Shown: piece after piece, positions 1 through 8,151 of the stretch
How positions within the stretch are numbered: the first letter of the stretch is position 1
Layout: each line of letters starts with the position of its first letter
DNA from: Pantoea rwandensis
Lineage (GTDB): Bacteria > Pseudomonadota > Gammaproteobacteria > Enterobacterales > Enterobacteriaceae
DNA length: 64,000 nt
Reading direction: 5' to 3'
Assembly: GCF_000759475.1 (NCBI RefSeq)
Contig: NZ_CP009454.1
Span: 3,782,001-3,846,000 of the forward strand
The notes under the pieces: model-generated
Told to the model about the DNA's origin: nothing
The model's database searches: none
The model's input: only the letters and a program-made list of their open reading frames with translations
Made by a program: the position numbers and the translations under genes

Positions 1-971
1 AAGCCCAGCAGGAAACGCAGCACGCCTAACTGGGTGGCGCTGGTAACGAATGACATCGCCATCAGCAACACCAGAGAAAACAGCATGGTGCCCATCAGAA
101 TGCGCTGCGTGCCGATGCGATCGCCCAGCTTACCCAAACGAGGGGCGGAGATCAGCGCCGAAACGCCCGGCAGTGCAGCAATCACACCACTGAGGAAGGC
201 CAGATTCTGCGCATCGGGTGCCAGCTCGCGCACGAACAGCGTCAGGATCGGGTTTACCGAGCCATTACACATCTGGATCACCATGGTGGTGACGAACAGA
301 CACATCATCAGACGAGGATTGTCGAGGCTGCGGAACACGTCACGTCCGCTCATTTTGTCCTGCTTGCTCACTGGCGTGTAGCCGGTCTCTTTGATCAGGA
401 ACAACGTGACAAGGAAGCTCACCATCAACAGCACCGCTGTGACAATAAACACCATGCGCAGTCCCAGCCAGTCAGCCAGCAGCCCGCCGATCATCGGCCC
501 CAGAATCACGCCGCCAATTTGCCCGGTGGAGACACAGCTCAATGCCCAGCCGCTGCGCTCACGCGGAACCTGAGCGGCCACCAGCGCCATCGCATTAGGA
601 ATATAACCGGATGTCAGGCCCATGAGCGCACGCAGCAGCAGCAGTTGCCATGCTTCGGTCACAAAAGCCTGCAGCAGAATCACCGCGCCCATACCAAAGG
701 ATGCGCGTAACAGCATCAGCTTGCGCCCTTTACGGTCAGCCAGACTGCCCCACAGCGGCGCCACCGCAGCAGAGACGATGAAGGTGATACTGAAGGTGAG
801 ACCCGACCAGACGCTCAGTGCATTGGCGCCATGGATACCGAGTTCCTCAACGTAAAGCGGCAGGAAGGGAATAATCTGGCTGATGGCTAATCCAGTGAAA
901 AAGCAGCCAAACCAGACCGATATCAGATTGACCTTCCAGGACTCGATGGAGCGTAGCATGGGCGTGTACAT
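1..971 (-). CDS. mdtG: MdtG-like MFS multidrug efflux protein, 3' end outside window
   Basis: About 323 codons are present; the C-terminal part lies beyond the window edge. The product is a 12-helix major facilitator of the inner membrane, closest in my reading to E. coli MdtG, a proton-driven drug exporter. The loop between helices 2 and 3 carries the MFS signature WGSLADRKGRK, and the second half has SAPRLGKLGDRIG, both very like MdtG. I chose the ATG at 971 (MYTPMLRS); a second in-frame ATG lies at 959, and neither has a strong Shine-Dalgarno. The substrate is not deducible from sequence. Confidence 0.85.
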   Translation of the reverse strand, partial: MYTPMLRSIESWKVNLISVWFGCFFTGLAISQIIPFLPLYVEELGIHGANALSVWSGLTFSITFIVSAAVAPLWGSLADRKGRKLMLLRASFGMGAVILLQAFVTEAWQLLLLRALMGLTSGYIPNAMALVAAQVPRERSGWALSCVSTGQIGGVILGPMIGGLLADWLGLRMVFIVTAVLLMVSFLVTLFLIKETGYTPVSKQDKMSGRDVFRSLDNPRLMMCLFVTTMVIQMCNGSVNPILTLFVRELAPDAQNLAFLSGVIAALPGVSALISAPRLGKLGDRIGTQRILMGTMLFSLVLLMAMSFVTSATQLGVLRFLLG

Positions 972-1352
972 CAGAAAAAATGAAATGAGGGTTCAGTCTA
1001 ACAACCTCATAACATCGCTGGACGGCAAAACATGGCATCGGGTTAAAAACGCAGTTTTCCGCTGCCGTGCGTGATTCTGCTCACAGCAAATAGTGTAAGG
1101 GGCACGATTTGTAGTGTCTTTATGTGCTGAAACAAACAACTCAGCAAGATAAGCGCATCGCGACAGAGAGCAAACGTGAAAAAATATGTCTATTCATTAC
1201 TGACAATATTCGACGCCGCATCTATGTTTAAAAAATCACCGGCCATCGCTGGCGAGGCGCTGCCCGATCTGGACAGTTCCCATGCTTAACCCATATTTCC
1301 CAATGCTGCCAATAAACGGCGGTGGGCATCGTTGTCTCTGCGGAGGTCAGCC
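972..1352. other. Intergenic region, no gene seen
   Basis: This 381-bp stretch separates the divergent mdtG-like and ariR-like genes and must hold both promoters. It is AT-rich around 1100-1220. I see no RNA gene, convincing small ORF or clear operator. Confidence 0.5.
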
Positions 1353-1607
1353 ATGAGAACACATCCTAACAGCGCCAGTCGGGCGATTACCGACTACTTC
1401 AACAGTCCTGCCTGGCATGCGCCGCACGAGAGCGATCTGCTGGCAGCGATCATGCGCGAATTGATGGATGATGGTCAGCCCGCGACCAGCAAAGCGATCA
1501 TTGCGCGGGTGATTGCGAAACTGGAATTTGAAGGAGATGAGCAGCAGCTACAAAGCTACCGTAATTTGCTGGCGCAGCTGCTGGAAGACAGACAACAAAA
1601 GCCGTAA
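1353..1607 (+). CDS. AriR/YmgB-family small regulator
   Basis: An 84-residue acidic, helical protein. Its layout (SDLLAAIMRELMDDGQPATSKAIIA followed by LE...YRNLLAQLLED, split here by a gap) resembles the YmgB/AriR family, small connectors in biofilm and acid-resistance regulation, which have a conserved 'NK.II..LI..LE' core. The ATG at 1353 follows GGAGG with good spacing; a longer start at 1332 has no such signal. The gene stands alone and a block of imperfect repeats follows it directly. The family assignment rests on pattern similarity only and the exact paralogue is unknown. Confidence 0.6.
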   Translation: MRTHPNSASRAITDYFNSPAWHAPHESDLLAAIMRELMDDGQPATSKAIIARVIAKLEFEGDEQQLQSYRNLLAQLLEDRQQKP

Positions 1608-1613
1608 TGTGCC

Positions 1614-1825
1614 GTCATTCAGCCGCCTGCCAAATCACCTTGTGTGCAGGCGGATCCTCCTAAGACATCAGCGTTCAGTGACTTCCAGACGCACCGTTTG
1701 CGGTGGATCTTAAAGACATCTGCAGCGCTCAACGGCTTCCAGACCTGCCGCTTGCAGGCGGGCTCTAAAAACATCTGCAGCGTTCAGCGGCTTGCAGGCG
1801 CGCCGTTTGCAGGCGCGCCTCATCG
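1614..1825. repeat. Four tandem imperfect 51-55 bp repeats with internal dyads
   Basis: Units lie at about 1614-1666, 1667-1717, 1718-1772 and 1773-1825. Units 2-4 open with ATC(TG)CAGCG(T/C)TCA and units 1-3 close with TAA(A)GAC or a close variant. Each carries a dyad such as CCTGCCGCTTGCAGG or GCGCGCCGTTTGCAGGCGCG. Each unit could form a stem-loop, much like REP/BIME-type intergenic repeats. They lie between two convergent genes. Confidence 0.75.
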
Positions 1826-1829
1826 CGTT

Positions 1830-2147
1830 TTACTTCACGACACGCAGATGATCGGCTTCGCTGACCACAGCCTTACCGCTCGCACGTTGATACATACACA
1901 GCTCATGCCCGAGCTGGTTTTTCATGTGCTTCTGTGGATAACGCCCTTCCAGCAGTACCGCATCGTAACCGACGCTATCGTCATACTGAATCGGTTTCCC
2001 CACCACCTTCACTCCTTTCAGGCCGCTGGCTTTCAGACAAGCTTGCTGCCGGCTTTGCGTGTTTTGCTGCCAGGCGGCTTCGCTCGAGGCGTGCGCCAGT
2101 GGGCTTAATAACAGGGTGATTAGCAGGATTTTACCGGTGTGTCTCAT
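1830..2147 (-). CDS. Small exported protein of unknown function
   Basis: A 105-residue protein with a clear Sec signal peptide: a basic MRHTGK start, a hydrophobic ILLITLLLSPLAH core and cleavage near AHA-S. The mature part is about 85 residues with two cysteines (ACLKAS and ELCMYQ) that could form a periplasmic disulfide. The start has an excellent GAGGAG site. I do not recognise the family. The gene is monocistronic, with a hairpin upstream at 2183-2212 and the repeat block downstream. Confidence 0.75.
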   Translation of the reverse strand: MRHTGKILLITLLLSPLAHASSEAAWQQNTQSRQQACLKASGLKGVKVVGKPIQYDDSVGYDAVLLEGRYPQKHMKNQLGHELCMYQRASGKAVVSEADHLRVVK

Positions 2148-2182
2148 CGTCGCTCCTCAATTAATCCAGTACGGATTAATAG

Positions 2183-2212
2183 ATAAAAAAATTCCCGCCG
2201 AGGCGGGAAGAA
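2183..2212. terminator. Rho-independent type hairpin
   Basis: TTCCCGCC-GAG-GCGGGAA follows a run of A. Read on the minus strand it is a stem followed by a T-run, suited to ending the I78-inhibitor transcript. It lies just upstream of the next minus-strand gene. Confidence 0.6.
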
Positions 2213-2320
2213 ACAAGACGAGCATTGCATATTCGAGAGTGACGAGGAAATCTCCGTAATGCGCAGCTATTCTCGCCCGGCGCCATGACAGCCCGATGAC
2301 AATGCGATGTCCGTTTGAAT

Positions 2321-2620
2321 TTACCCGCAATAAACCCGCGAAATTTTACCGCTTTGGTCGGCGGTAAAGTTCAGGCGGCGCAGATTGAAGTCCATGGTGA
2401 CGGCACCGTTCCACGGAATGGCGCGCACTGGCATCGCAAAGCGTTGGGTATCAAGGCTACTCGGTGGCTGGCCGATATAATTCTGATATTGCGATGCGCC
2501 ACACTGATCGGTTTCGGGATCGTGGCTGACGGCAGCGGTGCTGTCCGGTTTGCTGGCGGACTGACAGGCGGTTAAGGCAAAAAAGGCCGTAGCCAGTAAC
2601 GCTTTTCCATAATGGGTCAC
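2321..2620 (-). CDS. Peptidase inhibitor I78-type lipoprotein
   Basis: 99 residues from a GTG start at 2620, which follows AGGAGGAG; longer upstream starts lack a ribosome site and would bury the signal peptide. The N-terminus is a lipoprotein signal with lipobox LTAC. After a short linker the domain CGASQYQNYIGQ ... VTMDFNLRRLNF..D..G.I..VYCG matches the I78 (elastase/serine protease inhibitor) pattern, with paired cysteines at either end. It is probably a membrane-anchored periplasmic protease inhibitor. The target protease cannot be inferred. Confidence 0.8.
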   Translation of the reverse strand: MTHYGKALLATAFFALTACQSASKPDSTAAVSHDPETDQCGASQYQNYIGQPPSSLDTQRFAMPVRAIPWNGAVTMDFNLRRLNFTADQSGKISRVYCG

Positions 2621-2823
2621 AAGTTTCTCCTCCTGGATAGTAAACGAACCGTTCCCGAGAGTAACAAAGCAAGCCCTTATTGTGAAAACAATGACAGAGG
2701 ATGAGTCGAATAATTGTGCTCTAACGCGCGATCTTCCTCTCAATTTCCAGGATTAATCGCACGCCCAGTCTAAAAATTACGCACTCAGTCACTATAATTA
2801 ACTAAGAATTATCTGAGGAGACG

Positions 2824-2892
2824 ATGATGGAACTTGCCATTTTTATCGGCTTTGCCATCCTGATGACCGTGGTTGCGGTGCGGGTGCGTTAA
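2824..2892 (+). CDS. Putative 22-residue membrane peptide
   Basis: MMELAIFIGFAILMTVVAVRVR is a single hydrophobic helix with a basic C-terminus. It is preceded by CTGAGGAG at ideal spacing and by a TATAAT box at 2793-2798, and followed by hairpins at 2908-2926 and 2932-2958. Promoter, ribosome site, short frame and terminator together make a complete transcription unit. I do not recognise a named family. Confidence 0.55.
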   Translation: MMELAIFIGFAILMTVVAVRVR

Positions 2893-2931
2893 GCCCTGAT
2901 GAGATGGGCGGCTAAACCGCCGCCATAACCG

Positions 2932-2960
2932 AGAAGCCGCACTTATTGAGCGGCTTCTTT
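2932..2960. terminator. Bidirectional terminator
   Basis: GAAGCCGC...GCGGCTTC with a T-run on the plus strand. It ends the small-peptide transcript and overlaps the last codons of the convergent GGDEF/EAL gene. Confidence 0.7.
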
Positions 2961-5537
2961 TTCATTCTGCAAGCGCACTTTAAACGCCGCAAGTGGCATT
3001 GGCTTGCCGAGAAAATAGCCCTGCCCCTCTTCACAAGAAAGCGCCTTAAGCTCATTGAGCTGCGCTTCGGTTTCAATCCCTTCTGCCGTGATGGTGAGTG
3101 CAAATGCCCGCGCCAATCCGACAATCCCCGCCACCACTGATTGTGCCTGTCTGGATTCCGGGAACTCTTTCATCCACGATCGATCGATTTTCAAGCCATT
3201 GAACGGGAAGGTTTTGAGATAGCCTAAGGCAGCATAGCCGGTACCAAAATCATCCACCGTCAGCCGCACACCCAGCGCACGCAACCCCTGCATGATTTCC
3301 AGCGCACGATCGGGATGCTCGAAGGTCACGTTTTCAGTGATCTCCAGTTCCAGCCGTGTGGCCGGTAAACCGCTAACCGCCAGCGCGTGTGCGACACGAT
3401 CCACCAGATCGCTGTTACGGAATTCCACCGGAGAGATGTTCACGGATACGTAGCGCTGGTCGCCCCAATCGCTGGCATCATGGCAGGCGCGCATGAGTAC
3501 CCAGTCACTGATGGCAGCGATCAGCCCATTCTCTTCCGCCAGCGGAATAAAGCGGTCAGGGGTAATCCATTGTTCCTCAGCCACTTGCCAGCGAATCAGC
3601 GCTTCCGCGCCAGCCAGCTGTCCACTTTGCAGCTGGTAACGCGGCTGATAGTGCAGTGAAAACGTGTTGTTGCGCAGCGCCTCTTCAATCGCCTGCACCA
3701 TATCGCGTTTCGATTGAATATGGTTGGCCATATCGTTGGAGTACCACACCCAGCGATCGCGTCCAGCCGTGCGTGCCTGACCGAGTGCAATGTCCGCCAG
3801 TCGCAGCAAGGCTTCCGGTTGGCTGGCATCCTGCGGTGCGCTGACAATACCCATGCTGGCGGTCAGGCTCAGTTGGTGCGAGCCGGTGATAATGGGCTGA
3901 TGGACGGCGCGTTGCAGCGCTCGGCAACGATACTCCAGACCGGCACGCGAGCTTTCGCGCAGCAGCAGAATAAACTCATCCCCGCCCAACCGTGCCGCCA
4001 GCTCATCAGGACCAATCAGATTTTTCAGCCGCTGAGAGATCTCATTCAGCACCACATCGCCCACCGCGTGGCCCCACGAATCGTTGATCGGTTTGAACTG
4101 ATCCAGATCGAAGCTGATGACAAACAGCGGTGTCGCTTGCGTGGCGTGTTCCAGATGCGTGGTCAGAAATTCCTGCAGTTGCATGCGGTTGGCGAGGCCA
4201 GTGAGCAGATCGTGGCGTGACAGGAACTGGATGCGTGCTTCCGCATCCACTTCATGGGTGATATCAGACACTGCACCGCGAAAGCCGGTACGCAAGCCGT
4301 TGCGGCGAATGGTCTTCGCCATCAGTTCACCGATACGACGCTCACCATTGGCGGCCATAAATTGGCAGCGCAGCGGCACATGCTGCACTTCATCGCCCTG
4401 ACGCAGCAGCCAGGCCACCAGCGAATGGCTGGGATGGCTTAGAAGCTGATCCAGCGGGCGTCCAATCCAGCTTTTGATATCGTGACCGGTGACTGCCGCA
4501 AAGCGCGAGGAGAGATAGCAAAGACGGCCCTGATCGTCGACTTCCCAAATCCAGTCCGAGGCCGCTTCTGCCAGATCGCGAAAACGCTCTTCACTGTTGG
4601 CCAGCTCACGCTGGCTGATGGCCAGCATTTCAAAGCGACGATCTGAAATGACCGCATTATGCAGTGCATGGCGCACCACCCGGCGTGTCACCAGCGCAAC
4701 CGCCAACGCCGTAAACAGCAAAAGCGGCATCATCAGCCAGATCACGCCAAAACCGGGATTTTTGGCCTGCCAGCGCAACACCAGCGGTTCCCCCTGGATC
4801 ACCGGCTCAACCAGCCGCGGTTCATACAACGCATCATTTAAGCCATTGGCAATACGTGGGGCAATCACGTTAAGCGACTTGCCAAGTGCCTGCATTTTTT
4901 CCGGTGTCATGATTTTCACGAAAACCATCACCGAAGGCGGGCCAGGGATAGTGGGGAGATTGGGCACCTTTCCTGGGGTGATCGGCGCAGCCACCACCAA
5001 TGCCGGCTGCTGATTAATCATCGCATTGCGCGTGATGCCCTCCTCAGCCTGGTGACGTGCGGCGGCCAGTAACAATGCGCTTTGCCCGCCTAACCAACTC
5101 TCCAGCGAAGCCTCTGACAATTTGCCATCCACCACCGCATAGCGCGTTTTGCCTGCACCATCGATCACAAACACGCCGTCGTAGTGATACTCCTTGTACA
5201 GACCCGGCCCTAAGTTCTCCTCGTCCCACGCCCAGACTTTATTCACCGTCAGGTGCAAATTTTTCCAGCCTTCGCCCCAGTTCGCGTAATCACGCACATC
5301 AATAATCATATTTTGCTGCTGCTGCTGCCAGGCCTGGCGCATCAGGTTGACATCCTGCTGGATCGAGTCGCTGTTTTGTCGGTGGGCTATCACCAGCACC
5401 ATCACGACTGAAAGCAGCAGCACGCCAAACAGCAGCGACGTCAAGGTGCGCAAACTGCGTCGCGTCACCCGAACGGTGTGCGCTTCCATATTAGCCCTGG
5501 CAGGCAAGGTCGCGTGCCGGTGATACTCAGAATTCAT
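2943..5537 (-). CDS. CHASE4-PAS-GGDEF-EAL cyclic-di-GMP enzyme
   Basis: About 864 residues. The order is: an N-terminal membrane segment (SLLFGVLLLSVVMVLVIAH), a periplasmic CHASE4-like sensor with NWGEGW, a second membrane segment, a PAS domain (ASDWIWEVDDQGRLCYLSS), GGDEF (motif LGGDEF intact) and EAL (motif AEALIRW, with DDFGTGYA, KIDRSW and AEGIETEAQ). Both catalytic halves look competent. The product-inhibition I-site RxxD is replaced by GPDE. It is an inner-membrane protein making or degrading c-di-GMP in response to a periplasmic cue. Start uncertain: a TTG at 5591 has an upstream AGAGG, and ATGs lie at 5537 and 5489. Confidence 0.88.
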   Translation of the reverse strand: MNSEYHRHATLPARANMEAHTVRVTRRSLRTLTSLLFGVLLLSVVMVLVIAHRQNSDSIQQDVNLMRQAWQQQQQNMIIDVRDYANWGEGWKNLHLTVNKVWAWDEENLGPGLYKEYHYDGVFVIDGAGKTRYAVVDGKLSEASLESWLGGQSALLLAAARHQAEEGITRNAMINQQPALVVAAPITPGKVPNLPTIPGPPSVMVFVKIMTPEKMQALGKSLNVIAPRIANGLNDALYEPRLVEPVIQGEPLVLRWQAKNPGFGVIWLMMPLLLFTALAVALVTRRVVRHALHNAVISDRRFEMLAISQRELANSEERFRDLAEAASDWIWEVDDQGRLCYLSSRFAAVTGHDIKSWIGRPLDQLLSHPSHSLVAWLLRQGDEVQHVPLRCQFMAANGERRIGELMAKTIRRNGLRTGFRGAVSDITHEVDAEARIQFLSRHDLLTGLANRMQLQEFLTTHLEHATQATPLFVISFDLDQFKPINDSWGHAVGDVVLNEISQRLKNLIGPDELAARLGGDEFILLLRESSRAGLEYRCRALQRAVHQPIITGSHQLSLTASMGIVSAPQDASQPEALLRLADIALGQARTAGRDRWVWYSNDMANHIQSKRDMVQAIEEALRNNTFSLHYQPRYQLQSGQLAGAEALIRWQVAEEQWITPDRFIPLAEENGLIAAISDWVLMRACHDASDWGDQRYVSVNISPVEFRNSDLVDRVAHALAVSGLPATRLELEITENVTFEHPDRALEIMQGLRALGVRLTVDDFGTGYAALGYLKTFPFNGLKIDRSWMKEFPESRQAQSVVAGIVGLARAFALTITAEGIETEAQLNELKALSCEEGQGYFLGKPMPLAAFKVRLQNEKEAAQ

Positions 5538-5753
5538 GCAATATGCTCGCAAAACAGAGGCAGCAAAAGAGAAGACAGGGTGCGCGTTCAAGACGCCTCT
5601 GTCCTGTAATGGTTTTTTCGGTTATCGGCGCAGGCCGCCGCAGATTTAGTCCTCGCGGCGGAATTTTTGAGCAGTGCGATTCTGTGTGGGGCCATCTCGA
5701 CAGCAATGATCGCCATTGCTACTATGCGTTTTCCTCTGCCCATTGAGCTGACT

Positions 5754-6401
5754 ATGGACACCCAATCCGACAAAGTGACGCTGACGCTGTTCTATGCCGC
5801 GAGCTTTGTGGTGTATTACGTCGTGACCATGCTGATTACGCTGTTTCCCAACTACGGGGCGCTGCGTAATAACGGTTTACTGGTGCCTGTGCTCTGCTTG
5901 TTCGAATTCGCGGTCATTTATCCGCTGTATCGTTTTTATTGCCAACGCCGCACTGACATTCCGCTGGGATATCTCCGTCCTGGCCAGGCGTTGCTGTTTG
6001 TGGGTGCGCTGGTGGCACTGATGGTGGCGCAAACGCAATTCCTGCAACCGGAAGGCTGGTTGATTGCCCAGAGCCAACAGGGTCGCAGTTCGATGTTGAT
6101 CCTGCTGCTAACCGCCGTGCTGCTGGCGCCAGTGTTTGAAGAGGTGTTGTTCCGCGGTTTTCTGTTACAGGGGTTTCTGTTGTGGGCGCCGAAGAGTCGC
6201 TTCGCCTGCATGCTGCTCACCTCACTGCTGTTCGCCGCGATGCACACGCAGTACGTGCATTGGGAAACCATCGTGGCCCTGACGCTGTTTTCACTGTTGC
6301 TGTGTTACGCCCGTCTGCGCAGCAATAGCCTCGCGCTGCCCATCTTCCTGCATACGTTGAATAACTTGATCGCGATTCTGCCCGCCTGGTTCTACGCATA
6401 A
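5754..6401 (+). CDS. CPBP-family intramembrane metalloprotease
   Basis: About 215 residues, strongly hydrophobic with six or more membrane spans. It carries the CPBP (Abi/CAAX protease) signatures: EEVLFRG, the LFAAMH metal-binding helix near the middle and FLHTLNN toward the end. These supply the glutamates, histidines and asparagine of the type II CAAX protease active site. The start at 5754 (MDTQSDK) is the best guess; in-frame ATGs at 5667 and 5724 would add N-terminal residues. Substrate unknown. A bidirectional hairpin ends the gene. Confidence 0.82.
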   Translation: MDTQSDKVTLTLFYAASFVVYYVVTMLITLFPNYGALRNNGLLVPVLCLFEFAVIYPLYRFYCQRRTDIPLGYLRPGQALLFVGALVALMVAQTQFLQPEGWLIAQSQQGRSSMLILLLTAVLLAPVFEEVLFRGFLLQGFLLWAPKSRFACMLLTSLLFAAMHTQYVHWETIVALTLFSLLLCYARLRSNSLALPIFLHTLNNLIAILPAWFYA

Positions 6402-6434
6402 AAAAAACAGCGCAATCTCTTGCGCTGTTTTTAG
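6402..6434. terminator. Bidirectional terminator
   Basis: AAAACAGCGCAA-TCTC-TTGCGCTGTTTTT is flanked by A- and T-runs, so it serves the CPBP gene on the plus strand and the small minus-strand gene. Confidence 0.85.
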
Positions 6435-6444
6435 GATAAAAGCA

Positions 6445-6630
6445 TCAGGAAATGGCCGAGTCTTTGTGTTTGTCCGCCTCAAAATGGGCTTTGAACTGCT
6501 CGTAGATAGAAATCATGTTTGAAGCATCTCCTTGCATTGGGCTGAGTTTGCCTGCACGCACCAGTTCAATCACCAGTTGTAGCGCGGCTTGTTTTGGGCT
6601 GCTGGCCGGATGGGCAATTTCGTTCAACAT
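6445..6630 (-). CDS. Conserved-looking small cytosolic protein, function unknown
   Basis: 61 residues, no membrane segment or signal. The centre (PKQAALQLVIELVRAGKL) is an amphipathic helix, followed by a second helix with acidic and lysine-rich ends. It is convergent with the CPBP gene and shares its terminator. I recognise no named family; the coding call rests on the plausible frame and its position against the terminator. Confidence 0.6.
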   Translation of the reverse strand: MLNEIAHPASSPKQAALQLVIELVRAGKLSPMQGDASNMISIYEQFKAHFEADKHKDSAIS

Positions 6631-6749
6631 TGGTCACTCACTCATCATTCTTGTCAGGGCCGCACAGTTTAGCCCAGATTGTACTGCTGATGTGCGTCCG
6701 GCTGGTTATAATCTCACCGTTCGCACCACAAGGCCGCTCGGGGTGATCA

Positions 6750-6776
6750 TTGACTCTCGTGCCGTTTGGCTATACT
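6750..6776 (+). promoter_or_regulatory. Sigma-70 promoter for the small cysteine-rich gene
   Basis: TTGACT at 6750-6755 and TATACT at 6771-6776. The spacer is short (15 bp), but both hexamers are near consensus and the next gene starts about 70 bp downstream. Confidence 0.5.
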
Positions 6777-6843
6777 GGATTAAAAAAAGGAACGAACAGC
6801 CACTGCTTCCGTATCATCAGGAACGTGTTAAAGGAGTCCAATC

Positions 6844-7014
6844 ATGCTGATTGGTTTTGTGTTGTTAGTGAGCGCGTGTGGACACGATGCCTGTGACGCC
6901 TTACCCGTGTCAGAACGTATCTACCCGACCAAAGTGGCCTGTGAGCAAATGGCCGATCGCATCCATAAAGTCCGGCCGAATGTGGTCCTGCTGTGCGGGG
7001 AAGTGCACCGTTAA
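6844..7014 (+). CDS. Small cysteine-containing protein, DUF1482-like
   Basis: 56 residues starting MLIGFVLLVSACGHDAC with a strong AAAGGAG site upstream. The hydrophobic N-terminus ends in Cys (VSAC), suggesting a membrane or lipoprotein-like peptide, though the usual basic N-terminal residues are missing. Four cysteines are present. The pattern of a hydrophobic start, 'C.....C', then 'Y.....C..M' is reminiscent of DUF1482 proteins, but this is weak. It has its own promoter. Confidence 0.6.
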   Translation: MLIGFVLLVSACGHDACDALPVSERIYPTKVACEQMADRIHKVRPNVVLLCGEVHR

Positions 7015-7125
7015 TTCGGTGCCATTTTATGTTCATTGTACAAAAAATAAGCCAGACGGCATTGCAAGATCGGCGCGCAGCGTCCAAAATATAAGCTGCT
7101 TTACACTATTACCGTTGTGAATCCC

Positions 7126-7359
7126 ATGAAGAATCATCGCCCCCGTCGTCCAAACGGACGCTGGGTTTATTACATTTTGTATGATGGCATTCTCTGGCCC
7201 TGCCCGGTGCGCTGGGAGTGGGAGAGCAGCTTTGAAGGCTGGTTGCCATTCTACTACTCACCCACCTTTGAGTTTGTGGCGGGTGACCCACGCAAGGCCT
7301 ATCGCATTGCGCGCAGCAGTGTGCGTAACGTTCGCCAGCCAGACAGCGAATACGCCTGA
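7126..7359 (+). CDS. Hypothetical aromatic-rich small protein
   Basis: 77 residues from ATG 7126 (a GTG at 7117 is an alternative). It is unusually rich in Trp and Tyr (GRWVYYILYDGILWPCPVRW) with a basic N-terminus. There is no signal peptide and no recognised domain. The stop lies 1 bp from the stop of the convergent small membrane peptide gene. No good Shine-Dalgarno is visible, which lowers confidence. Confidence 0.5.
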   Translation: MKNHRPRRPNGRWVYYILYDGILWPCPVRWEWESSFEGWLPFYYSPTFEFVAGDPRKAYRIARSSVRNVRQPDSEYA

Positions 7360-7360
7360 A

Positions 7361-7480
7361 TCAACCGAGTTGCCACGGTAACCAGGAGGCGGTCAGCAGA
7401 TAGTGCACCCCTTCCAGCACCAGAATCACCATCACTAGCACGCCGAGCTTATGGCGGCAGATCCAGTCTTTCAGCCCCAT
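7361..7480 (-). CDS. Putative 39-residue single-span membrane peptide
   Basis: MGLKDWICRHKLGVLVMVI continues into LVLEGVHYLLTASWLPWQLG. It has one transmembrane helix with a basic amphipathic N-terminus. The ATG lies inside the last codons of the upstream YniD-like gene (10-bp overlap, different frame), so translational coupling is likely. No family recognised. Confidence 0.5.
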   Translation of the reverse strand: MGLKDWICRHKLGVLVMVILVLEGVHYLLTASWLPWQLG

Positions 7481-7578
7481 ATCATGGCAGCCCAACGAAT
7501 CAGCATCAGCGCGCCGCAGATGCACAGCAGCACCACAATCATTTTCCAGTGTTTAGTTGCAGCCAGTTTTTTCCCCAC
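7471..7578 (-). CDS. yniD: YniD-like 35-residue membrane peptide
   Basis: From a GTG at 7578 preceded by TGGAGGATGC. The second half (KHWKMIVVLLCICGALMLI, then RWAAMIWG) closely matches my recollection of E. coli YniD, a 35-residue inner-membrane peptide of unknown function with C-terminal RWAAMIWG. The length is the same. It is a single-helix protein with a basic N-terminus. Confidence 0.7.
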   Translation of the reverse strand: MGKKLAATKHWKMIVVLLCICGALMLIRWAAMIWG

Positions 7579-7656
7579 GCATCCTCCAGACGGCAGAAAG
7601 CAACGATGCGCCCGAAGGCGCATCGCTATTCTACCGCTGGTAAACCGTAAGGGCGA

Positions 7657-8085
7657 TTAATTATTCAGCGTATAGTCCAGGCTGATCTCAGCATTCAGCA
7701 CCTGAGAGACCGGGCAGCCCGCTTTGGCTTTCTGAATAATCTCATCAAATTTGGCACTGTCGATGCCTGGCAACGCAATGGTGCTGGTCAGTGCGATTTT
7801 GGTAATGGCAAAACCTTCACCTTTTTTGTCCAGTGACACATCCGCCGTGGTGTCGATGCTTTTTGGCGGATGGCCAGCCTGACCCAGCATCAGCGACAAC
7901 GCCATGGAGAAGCACGCCGCATGTGCAGCACCGATCAACTCTTCCGGATTGGTGCCCTTCTCACCCTCAAAACGGGTATTAAATCCGTAAGGCTGGTTGT
8001 TCAGCACGCCGCTTTCGGTGCTCACGGTACCTTTGCCTTTGATGTCGCCTTCCCAATGGGCCGATCCTTTCTTATGAATGGTCAT
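7657..8085 (-). CDS. osmC: OsmC, organic hydroperoxide peroxidase
   Basis: 142 residues, close to the family length of 143. OsmC dimers reduce organic hydroperoxides with two cysteines. Here these are the Cys in AAHAACFSMALS and the Cys in AKAGCPVSQVL. The start MTIHKKGSAHWEGDIKGKG follows a strong AGGAGG; a longer frame exists upstream but has no ribosome site. The gene is normally osmotically and RpoS induced. It stands alone and convergent to nothing nearby. Confidence 0.95.
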   Translation of the reverse strand: MTIHKKGSAHWEGDIKGKGTVSTESGVLNNQPYGFNTRFEGEKGTNPEELIGAAHAACFSMALSLMLGQAGHPPKSIDTTADVSLDKKGEGFAITKIALTSTIALPGIDSAKFDEIIQKAKAGCPVSQVLNAEISLDYTLNN

Positions 8086-8151
8086 GTCATTCCTCCTGTT
8101 AGTCAGACAGCAGTCAGTATAGACAACGCCACTCATTTTGCTTTCCGCGCC

